A stretch of 8,573 nucleotides of DNA. It comes from an uncultured Christensenella sp. GTDB taxonomy: Bacteria > Bacillota > Clostridia > Christensenellales > UBA3700. The stretch lies in assembly GCA_910578245.1 (NCBI GenBank), contig CAJTPC010000044.1, positions 1-8,573 on the forward strand, read 5' to 3'. Shown one piece after another: positions 1 through 5,190 of the stretch (positions are counted from its first letter, which is position 1; each line of letters opens with the position of its first letter). A program made the translations under genes and the position numbers. The notes beneath the pieces are model-generated. The model was given only the letters and a program-made list of their open reading frames with translations. It was not told the DNA's origin and did not search any database.

Positions 1-1811
1 TTGTCTTTTACGCTTAGACTTGTAGTTATATTATTGTTGACGTAACTGTCCGGTAAGCCCCATACCGCATAGAAAGTTACGTCCCCAAATACTCCCGTAG
101 GTAGCTCATTGATAGGATCGCTCTTTCCCGTCTTATCCATAGTCCAACCTCTAAAGGTATGGTTAGGCTTAAGATAACTTCCGCTCGGAGATGGCAAAGC
201 ATCTCCCGCTCTGTACTCTGCCGTAGCTATTCCCAGTCCTTCTTCTCCGCCACCGCTCAATAAGTTGCTGAACGTAACGTTGGCGGTAAGGAAGTTGCGG
301 ACAGGAGAATCTGCAGGAGTGTAGTTGCCTATCTTGCTCTTATCCCATATCTTTGAAGGTAAAATTCCGCTGTCAACGTCAGCTTCGACTTTGGCGTAAA
401 TATCGTCAATAACTTCGTGCAACGCAGGTTGCAACGGAGAGGAATTATTAATAGTAGTATGATAGGCACCACCAATACTGGCATATGGAAGCGCAGAAGG
501 CTTGACTATATGCAAATTACTCAACTGCGAATTCGAAGCTGTTAAATAGCCGGATGAAGCCGAAAAATAATTAGGCAACTTTGTCGCGCCCGGTTGGCCG
601 TGAAAACAACTACTGTATATATTGTGTAATCTTGAAGAAGTTCCTAAATCTGTATTTTGCCAACCTATACCTGCGGCGCTATTTGCAATGTTGCTAGTAG
701 TTTCGATTTTGCATACTGCGTTTTCAACTTTGAAAGTCTTAGAGTGACTGATACCGACAATATTACCGATAAAGTTTGAAGTAGCTGTAATATTGATTGT
801 CGTTTCTGCGACAACGTCATATATATAAGTATAATAAGCAGCATCACCTTGATAAGCGTTTGCAATGATTCCGCCACATATCATACCGCAACTGTTATTT
901 GCATATCTGGTAAAAGTCATATCAAGTGTAACTGAGCAGCGGTATATCGTCATTCCATTCATACTTAGTCCTACTATTCCACCGCAAGGAGTGTAAAGCG
1001 TGTAATTTGTTGCCGTTTGACCATTAATTACGCCTGAGGTATGACAATTCAGAATAGAACTTGCGCCACCTCTGGAATATCCCATTATACCGCCCACAAT
1101 AGATTGTCTTCCTAGCGTACTTATTATATTGGTTATTGGAATATTTAAGAACTGATAATCTTCAACGATAAGGTCTGTAATTACGGCGCCCGCTGTTGTA
1201 TTACAAAACGTACCGAAAGCATAAGTGGTAGAAGCCGCAACGTTTGCCCAATTGGCGGTACTTGCATTCCAATATTGCCAAGTATCGCAGTAAATATTTC
1301 TTAAAGCAAAGCCAAGTCCGTGAAAATTACCGTTGAATACCATTACCGGATGAAAAGCTTCGCCAGTAAAGTCAAGGTCATTTGCCAATACGAAGTACTC
1401 GCCTGCGCCGTACGCCGTGCCTGTCGCCATTCTCTTTACAAAATTATCCCAATCGGCTAAAGTACTGATTACGTATGGATTTTGTTGAGACGTGCCATGA
1501 GGCTTAGACGTGTCTACGGTCACTTCCGTAATATCTCTCGAAATAACGCCCGAACGGAAGTCATCTACCTTTGTTGGATCCGTATAGACGTACGTTACGC
1601 CATTATCAAATTGTCCTAGTTCTCCGGCAGTAGGATAATTGACGTTGAACGCAGTATTTGTAAGATTACTACTTGATATTTCTTGTAATTTGTCATCGCC
1701 TATTAATCCAACTCCAGTGGGTATTGCGAACGCTATAACTGTCATTGCAATTAATATTGCAAGCACTATTACGTATTTTATCAAATAACTGTTTTTTCGA
1801 TTTTCTTTCAT
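1..1811 (-). CDS. Secreted surface protein with GLUG-like repeats and an InlB B-repeat; C-terminus beyond the window
   Basis: The start at 1811 has AGGA 6 nt upstream. The frame stays open for 603 codons to the window edge, so the gene is cut by the window, not broken. Residues 1-12 are basic and polar, and 13-30 are hydrophobic (KYVIVLAILIAMT...), forming a signal peptide or anchor that might be cut after AFA (27-29). Residues 111-175 have the pattern NPYxIST..DWDNF ... LANDLDF ... F.G.F.G.G, typical of beta-helix/GLUG proteins. GLUG-like units follow: VGGIMGYS (239-246), CGGIVGLS (276-283) and CGGII (312-316), each followed or preceded by short Cys-containing strands. Residues about 511-585 form an InlB B (Listeria-Bacteroides) repeat ending HTFRGWTMDK...VTFYAVWG. 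The likely role is an exported, cell-surface or secreted adhesin-type protein; substrate and anchor are unknown. The C-terminal anchor, if any, lies outside the window. The class is fairly sure, the function is not. Confidence 0.85.
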   Translation of the reverse strand, partial: MKENRKNSYLIKYVIVLAILIAMTVIAFAIPTGVGLIGDDKLQEISSSNLTNTAFNVNYPTAGELGQFDNGVTYVYTDPTKVDDFRSGVISRDITEVTVDTSKPHGTSQQNPYVISTLADWDNFVKRMATGTAYGAGEYFVLANDLDFTGEAFHPVMVFNGNFHGLGFALRNIYCDTWQYWNASTANWANVAASTTYAFGTFCNTTAGAVITDLIVEDYQFLNIPITNIISTLGRQSIVGGIMGYSRGGASSILNCHTSGVINGQTATNYTLYTPCGGIVGLSMNGMTIYRCSVTLDMTFTRYANNSCGMICGGIIANAYQGDAAYYTYIYDVVAETTINITATSNFIGNIVGISHSKTFKVENAVCKIETTSNIANSAAGIGWQNTDLGTSSRLHNIYSSCFHGQPGATKLPNYFSASSGYLTASNSQLSNLHIVKPSALPYASIGGAYHTTINNSSPLQPALHEVIDDIYAKVEADVDSGILPSKIWDKSKIGNYTPADSPVRNFLTANVTFSNLLSGGGEEGLGIATAEYRAGDALPSPSGSYLKPNHTFRGWTMDKTGKSDPINELPTGVFGDVTFYAVWGLPDSYVNNNITTSLSVKD

Positions 1812-1841
1812 TCCCTATCCTATTTAAGTATGCTTTTAAGC

Positions 1842-1913
1842 GGTTGAGATTTCTCCACTGCGGTCGAAATGACGTTCTCATTTTGTCACCTTGAGCGTAG
1901 TCGAAAGGTCTTT
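1842..1913. repeat. Dispersed hairpin-repeat cluster 1 (two modules)
   Basis: This cluster has two short modules. Module A1 (1842-1874) reads on the minus strand as GTCA-TTTC-GA, an 8-nt loop, then GA-GAAA-TCTC. Module B1 (1885-1913) reads on the plus strand as GTCA-CCTT-GA, an 8-nt loop, then GA-AAGG-TCTTT. Each can fold on complementary 5-bp arms. B1 recurs exactly (29 nt) at 2299-2327, and A1 recurs in a longer form at 2171-2213. The cluster would sit in the 5' leader of the surface-protein gene, about 30 nt before its start. Similar GTCATTTCGA/GTCATTCTGA intergenic repeats are common in many bacterial genomes; that is recollection, not a search. Confidence 0.8.
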
Positions 1914-1936
1914 TCTCAATGCGATTTTTGTCGAAC

Positions 1937-1952
1937 TTCAACGCGTGTTGAA
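1937..1952. promoter_or_regulatory. Inverted repeat TTCAAC-N4-GTTGAA upstream of the surface-protein gene
   Basis: A 6-bp inverted repeat with a GCGT centre lies between the candidate promoter region and the repeat cluster of the surface-protein gene. It is long enough to be a dimeric repressor site, but one copy gives no proof. Confidence 0.25.
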
Positions 1953-1963
1953 ATCTTCCAAAT

Positions 1964-1975
1964 AAAGTATACTTT
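1964..1975. promoter_or_regulatory. Palindrome AAAGTATACTTT, copy 1
   Basis: This is a perfect 12-bp palindrome. The same 12 bp recurs at 2059-2070, 95 bp away. On the minus strand TATACT could serve as a -10 element for the surface-protein gene, but no good -35 lies at 16-18 nt (TTGCAA sits 20 nt away). It is therefore either part of a weak promoter or a regulator site. Confidence 0.35.
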
Positions 1976-2029
1976 TACTGACCCTAATATATTGCAATCT
2001 TTCAACTCTTGAACTATAATGTAATTGAG

Positions 2030-2049
2030 AAAAAACGCCTCTTCAGGCG
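2030..2049 (-). terminator. Short terminator-like hairpin with T-run (minus strand)
   Basis: On the minus strand this reads CGCCT-GAAG-AGGCG followed by TTTTTT: a 5-bp GC-rich stem with a tetraloop and a U-tract. It lies downstream of the stronger terminator at 2125-2153 and upstream of the surface-protein gene. It may be a backup terminator for yqeY-mnmA, the end of a short transcript, or an attenuator in a leader. Confidence 0.6.
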
Positions 2050-2057
2050 ATTACAAG

Positions 2058-2071
2058 AAAAGTATACTTTT
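2058..2071. promoter_or_regulatory. Palindrome AAAAGTATACTTTT, copy 2
   Basis: This is a 14-bp perfect palindrome sharing the 12-bp core AAAGTATACTTT with 1964-1975. Centre-to-centre distance is 95 bp, close to nine turns of B-DNA. A looped operator pair is conceivable; chance in AT-rich DNA is the alternative. Confidence 0.35.
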
Positions 2072-2124
2072 TTTGGAAATAACAAAAACATTTTTCAAAT
2101 AATAGACAAATTTAGGGTAAAATT

Positions 2125-2153
2125 AAAAACACGCAAAAAATTTGCGTGTTTTT
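2125..2153. terminator. Bidirectional Rho-independent terminator downstream of mnmA
   Basis: A 13-bp perfect stem (2125-2137 with 2141-2153) surrounds an AAA loop. The GC part is CACGC/GCGTG, flanked on both sides by A-runs and T-runs. Read on the minus strand it ends GCGTGTTTTTAATTTT, which suits the end of the yqeY-mnmA transcript. Read on the plus strand it also ends in T6. It separates mnmA from the surface-protein gene, which must therefore have its own promoter. Confidence 0.85.
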
Positions 2154-2170
2154 TAAGATTATTTTCAAAA

Positions 2171-2360
2171 GGTTGAGATTTCTCCATTCCGCTTCGCTTC
2201 AGTCGAAATGACGATTAGATTCTGACGCTCGCGTTAGACGTAAAGATTCTTCGACTTCGTTGCACTCCGCTCAGAATGACGTATTTAGGGCGTAGCCCGT
2301 CACCTTGAGCGTAGTCGAAAGGTCTTTATCCGATTAGATTCTGACCTCGCACAAGACGTA
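2171..2360. repeat. Dispersed hairpin-repeat cluster 2 (modules A2, C, B2 and a direct repeat)
   Basis: In order: A2 (2171-2213, minus orientation, GTCA-TTTC-GA / GA-GAAA-TCTC, 18-nt loop); C (2242-2281, minus, GTCA-TTCT-GA / GA-AGAA-TCTTT, 18-nt loop); a GGGC-GTA-GCCC mini-hairpin (2288-2298); and B2 (2299-2327, plus, identical over 29 nt to B1). A direct repeat starting CGATTAGATTCTGAC and ending AGACGTA appears at 2212-2242 and 2331-2360, bracketing C and B2. The cluster begins 10 nt after the mnmA stop and lies before its terminator, so it would be transcribed as 3' UTR. No protein is credible here. Confidence 0.8.
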
Positions 2361-2369
2361 TTACGCCAA

Positions 2370-3446
2370 CTAGCCTTTGCGCTCTATAACTCCTCCACCC
2401 AAACAGACGTTGTCTACGTATACGACTGCGTACTGTCCTTCGGCAATCGCGCGTTGAGGCGTATCAAAGATAAGCTCTAAACCATCGCCTTTTATTATTG
2501 CCGTAGCTTGTTGTTCCGGTTGTCGATGGCGTATTCTCGCCGTACACCTAAAAGATGTTTCTTTTGGTTTATAGGTAATAAAATTGAACTTGTCGCACTC
2601 TAGGCGAGAATGATAAATCATAGATTGGTCGCCTTGCGATACGTAAAGCACGTTGTTCTCAACGTCCTTGCTTACTACGAACCAAGGCTCGCCGTTGCCG
2701 CTACCGCCTATGCCAAGGCCTTTGCGCTGTCCGACAGTATAATAGAATACTCCGTTGTGTCTGCCGACTATGCGATTATCCAAAGTCTTGATGTCGCCCT
2801 CTTGCATTGGTATATACTCGCTCAAAAACTTGCGGAAGTTGCGCTCTCCAATAAAGCAAATGCCCGTGGAGTCCTTTTTGTCTGCCGTCGATAGATTAAA
2901 CTTGCTAGCCAAAGCCCTAACTTCAGGTTTTTCTAAACCGCCAAGGGGGAAAAGAACCTTGTCAAGTTGTTTGGAAGAAAGTTGATTGAGAAAATAAGTC
3001 TGGTCTTTATTGGTATCTTTGGCTTTGAGAAGATAGTTTAGACCATCATCAGCATGAAGTATATCACAATAATGTCCTGTAGCGATATAGTCAGCGCCCA
3101 TAGACAAAGCGTGTTGAACGAAAGGCGCAAACTTGATTTCTTTATTGCAAAGCACATCGGGATTGGGAGTTCTGCCCTTTTTGTATTCCTCAACAAAAAG
3201 TTTGAATACGCGCTCGTAATACTGATCGGCAAAGTCAACGCTGTAATAAGGTATGCCAATGTCGTTGCAAACCTTGCGCACGTCGTAGAAGTCTTCGTCT
3301 GCACTGCAACAACCGCCATCGTCCTTTTCATGCCAATTACGCATAAAAAGACCAATGACTTCATAGCCTTGCTCCTTTAGAAGCAAAGCTGTCAAGGAAG
3401 AGTCAACTCCTCCGCTCATTCCTACTACTACGCGACCCTTATTCAT
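2370..3446 (-). CDS. mnmA: tRNA-specific 2-thiouridylase MnmA
   Basis: MnmA uses ATP to adenylate U34 of Lys, Glu and Gln tRNAs in the cytoplasm, then transfers sulfur to give 2-thiouridine. The 358 residues match the usual family length. The PP-loop SGGVDSS is at 11-17. NPDVLCNKEIKF (95-106) carries the presumed catalytic Cys100, TGHY is at 123-126, and DQTYFL at 148-153. STGICFIGER (193-202) carries the persulfide-forming Cys197, and VGQRKGLGIGG opens the C-terminal tRNA-binding barrels. All key residues are present, so the enzyme should be active. The ATG overlaps the yqeY stop as ATGA and has only a weak SD, which suggests translational coupling. A sulfur donor (IscS/NifS-type) is not in the window. 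The next features downstream are the hairpin repeats and the terminator at 2125-2153. Confidence 0.97.
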   Translation of the reverse strand: MNKGRVVVGMSGGVDSSLTALLLKEQGYEVIGLFMRNWHEKDDGGCCSADEDFYDVRKVCNDIGIPYYSVDFADQYYERVFKLFVEEYKKGRTPNPDVLCNKEIKFAPFVQHALSMGADYIATGHYCDILHADDGLNYLLKAKDTNKDQTYFLNQLSSKQLDKVLFPLGGLEKPEVRALASKFNLSTADKKDSTGICFIGERNFRKFLSEYIPMQEGDIKTLDNRIVGRHNGVFYYTVGQRKGLGIGGSGNGEPWFVVSKDVENNVLYVSQGDQSMIYHSRLECDKFNFITYKPKETSFRCTARIRHRQPEQQATAIIKGDGLELIFDTPQRAIAEGQYAVVYVDNVCLGGGVIERKG

Positions 3447-3871
3447 AGGTTTCTCAATACTTCATTGACTTCTTTCATATCGCACTTGCCGGCGTAATTT
3501 GCCTTGAAGTGGCGCATTACCGCAGGTACAGACTTGTCCTGTAGCGCAAGAATAACTTCTTTTATTTCTTCTTTGCTCATCAACTGTGGCAAATAACTTT
3601 TTACGGTAGCGATTTGATTGTCTAGGCTTTGTATTTTGTCGGCGTAACCTGCGCCGGCTTTTTCAAAACCTGACTTTTCTTCAATCAATTCTTTTTCCGT
3701 CTTTTGTAGTAGCGATAAAATATCTCCCTCGCTCATTTCCTCGCCTTTTGCTCTTTTTTCAATAGAAGAAAGCATAATCTTATTGATTACTACGTTGAGA
3801 GCAGATACTGCGTCCTTGTCTTTTTCTTTCATTTTCGTTATTTTTTCTTTCTTAAAAAAGTCTATGTTCAT
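3443..3871 (-). CDS. yqeY: GatB/YqeY domain protein
   Basis: This 142-residue protein is near the normal YqeY length of about 150. It matches the family from the N-terminal helix (FFKKEKITKMKEKDKDAVSALNVV) through the conserved pattern DNQIATVKSYLPQLMSKEEI to the C-terminal VPAVMRHFKANYAGKCDMKEVNEVL segment, which resembles the helical tail domain of GatB. In GatB that domain contacts tRNA; the role of free-standing YqeY is not settled. The start at 3871 has GAGG 6 nt upstream, and the internal Met14 would remove the conserved first helix. It is the first gene of a two-gene operon with mnmA (ATGA overlap), which fits a tRNA-related role. That link is an inference from context. Confidence 0.92.
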   Translation of the reverse strand: MNIDFFKKEKITKMKEKDKDAVSALNVVINKIMLSSIEKRAKGEEMSEGDILSLLQKTEKELIEEKSGFEKAGAGYADKIQSLDNQIATVKSYLPQLMSKEEIKEVILALQDKSVPAVMRHFKANYAGKCDMKEVNEVLRNL

Positions 3872-3905
3872 TTCTCGCCTCGCTAAATTAGATTGGTTTA
3901 ATCAA

Positions 3906-3934
3906 ATAATACACCTAATATTGCGCGATGTCAA
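3906..3934 (-). promoter_or_regulatory. Sigma-A type promoter of yqeY-mnmA
   Basis: On the minus strand, TTGACA (3934-3929) is followed by a 17-nt spacer and TATTAT (3911-3906). The -35 is perfect, the -10 has one mismatch and the spacing is ideal. Transcription would start near 3899, giving a leader of about 28 nt before the yqeY ATG. The promoter begins only about 15 nt after the spmB stop, and I see no terminator between spmB and it, so read-through from spmAB is also possible. Confidence 0.8.
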
Positions 3935-3948
3935 GTTAGTCGTCAATT

Positions 3949-4455
3949 CTACATAAATTTGCAAAGAACGCACGCCATGATTGCGCCAATATAGCATGCC
4001 ACAAGAGAAATTGGTATCGCATATCTGAGTTTCTTAACCTTGGTGGTTGAAAAATACACTGTACCGACGTAGAATACGGTTTCGCTGGCGCCGACTATTA
4101 CAGATGCGCAACGGGATATATACGCATCTGCGCCATGGGTCTTGTAGATATCCTCCAATAACGCAAGCGAACCGTTACCTGACAGCGGACGGATAATAAG
4201 AAGTTCGCAAAGTTCTTCAGGAATACCCAAGAAAGTCAAAACAGGCGACATAATCTTGGCAAAATATGCGTTTAACCCGCTGAGCGAAAAGAGTTCGACA
4301 GCTACTAGCACTGCGCAAATATAAGGAAATATCGACAGCACTATTGACAAGCTCTCCTTACTCCCCTTTACAAAATTGTCGTAAACGGGAACTTTTTTAA
4401 TAAAAGCTATGGCTATTACAAGAAAAATAAAGATGGGAAGTATGTATTTGCTCAT
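3949..4455 (-). CDS. spmB: Spore maturation protein SpmB (nucleoside-recognition/Gate domain)
   Basis: This is a 168-residue membrane protein with hydrophobic segments at about 3-19, 36-56 and 145-166 and shorter ones between. It has the family signatures RPLSGNGSLALL (89-99) and VIVGASETVFYVGTVYFS (119-136), which match the SpmB pattern RPLSG.G / GS.DT.FY...VYFG. In Bacillus and Clostridium, SpmA and SpmB are needed for full spore-core dehydration and heat resistance; the transported or sensed substrate is unknown. The start at 4455 overlaps the spmA stop (ATGA), and GAGAGG lies about 8 nt upstream, so it can also be initiated directly. Homologues exist in non-spore-formers, so the gene alone does not prove sporulation. 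Confidence 0.9.
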   Translation of the reverse strand: MSKYILPIFIFLVIAIAFIKKVPVYDNFVKGSKESLSIVLSIFPYICAVLVAVELFSLSGLNAYFAKIMSPVLTFLGIPEELCELLIIRPLSGNGSLALLEDIYKTHGADAYISRCASVIVGASETVFYVGTVYFSTTKVKKLRYAIPISLVACYIGAIMACVLCKFM

Positions 4456-5081
4456 ATCTTTTTCCTCTCACCGACGGGCATAAACAGAGGCTTGGGCGGT
4501 TGGGCCTTTTCGACTTTGCTTTTTTTGTGAGTAATCAACGCGCAAAGTTTGGCAAGCATTACGCCCGTGACGGTCGAAATCAAAGTCGCAAGCAATGACG
4601 GTAAAATTATATCCGACGGCGCATTGCTACCGGCTGACGCGCGCAAGCCTATTATCGTTGCGGGAATAAGCTGTATTGACGTAGAATTGATTACCATAAA
4701 AAGAATCATATTATCCGTAGCTTTTTGAGAGCCGTCCTGCATACTCTCCATTGCCTTAATACCTAACGGAGTCGCCGCGCCGCCCATACCCAAAAGATTG
4801 GCGGAAAAGTTGAGAGTAATATACTCCAAAGCAAGGTCGCTCTCCCCTTTGAAGAGCCTTTTGGTCAATGGGCGAAATAATTTGTCGAGAGCTTTATTTA
4901 GACCTATGCCGTCCATAAGCGAGAGTATAGACAACCAAATCGCGTAGATTGCTATAAGCGTAAACGCTAAGGTCAACGCGTTGTTTGCTCCGCTTATCAT
5001 TATAGAAAAAGCGCTCTCGGGCGCAACGACTACCAACATAATCAAAGACGCCAATATCATTATTGTAAATACTATGTTCAT
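4452..5081 (-). CDS. spmA: Spore maturation protein SpmA (nucleoside-recognition/Gate domain)
   Basis: The protein has 209 residues and several membrane segments (about 3-20, 35-55, 125-147 and 160-180). The diagnostic stretch ANLLGMGGAATPLGIKAMES (94-113) is almost the SpmA signature of Bacillus, and NSTSIQLIPATIIGLRA (132-147) plus PSDIILPSLLATLIS match the second half of the family. The last 25 residues form a basic, Pro-rich cytoplasmic-looking tail (QPPKPLFMPVGERKKI). It is followed at once by spmB with a 4-nt overlap, so the two are surely co-expressed and may form a complex. The best SD, GGGAG at 5092-5096, is 10 nt from the ATG and lies inside a hairpin. Confidence 0.92.
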   Translation of the reverse strand: MNIVFTIMILASLIMLVVVAPESAFSIMISGANNALTLAFTLIAIYAIWLSILSLMDGIGLNKALDKLFRPLTKRLFKGESDLALEYITLNFSANLLGMGGAATPLGIKAMESMQDGSQKATDNMILFMVINSTSIQLIPATIIGLRASAGSNAPSDIILPSLLATLISTVTGVMLAKLCALITHKKSKVEKAQPPKPLFMPVGERKKI

Positions 5082-5087
5082 AATGCA

Positions 5088-5119
5088 ACAACTCCCATAC
5101 GAAATTGTATGAGAGTTGT
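5088..5119 (-). promoter_or_regulatory. SD-sequestering hairpin in the spmA leader
   Basis: As minus-strand RNA, ACAACTCUCAUAC (5119-5107) pairs over 13 positions with GUAUGGGAGUUGU (5100-5088) around a 6-nt loop. The only non-Watson-Crick pair is a U-G wobble. The 3' arm contains GGGAG, the spmA ribosome site, 10 nt before the ATG. No U-tract follows, so this is not an intrinsic terminator of the upstream protease gene. It probably limits spmA translation until opened. Confidence 0.6.
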
Positions 5120-5159
5120 GAGATATTTATTACTAAACGTAGTCTATTACATTACATAT

Positions 5160-5188
5160 ATACTATAATAATTATAATATTATATCAA
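5160..5188 (-). promoter_or_regulatory. Candidate promoter of spmAB
   Basis: On the minus strand TTGATA (5188-5183), a 17-nt spacer and TAGTAT (5165-5160) lie just after the stop of the protease gene. The start point would fall near 5153, giving a leader of about 70 nt that includes the hairpin. The segment is very AT-rich, so matches by chance are likely; a sporulation sigma promoter is not excluded. Confidence 0.4.
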
Positions 5189-5190
5189 TA

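Noticed and set aside
1..60. Apparent frameshift or stop in the surface gene near the left edge
   Set aside because: A first reading with an extra G gave a stop. Rechecking the run of four G residues restored the frame (AVWGLPDSYVNNN), open to the edge.
665..877. Minus-strand 70-codon ORF
   Set aside because: It lies in a different frame inside the surface-protein gene, with no SD or family match.
1693..1941. Minus-strand 82-codon ORF (starts MKFDKNRIEKRPFDYAQGDK)
   Set aside because: It is a translation of the hairpin-repeat cluster running into the surface-protein gene in another frame. The surface-protein frame has a signal peptide, a good SD and domain matches.
1842..2360. Repeats considered as a CRISPR array or IS ends
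   Set aside because: The units differ in orientation and length, with irregular gaps and no unique spacers of constant size, and no transposase gene is in the window.
2610..3380. Plus-strand and alternate-frame ORFs inside mnmA
   Set aside because: They are shadows of mnmA, whose full-length translation matches the family motif by motif.
5088..5119. Hairpin read as an intrinsic terminator of the protease gene
   Set aside because: There is no U-tract after the stem on the minus strand, and the spmA SD lies in the stem.
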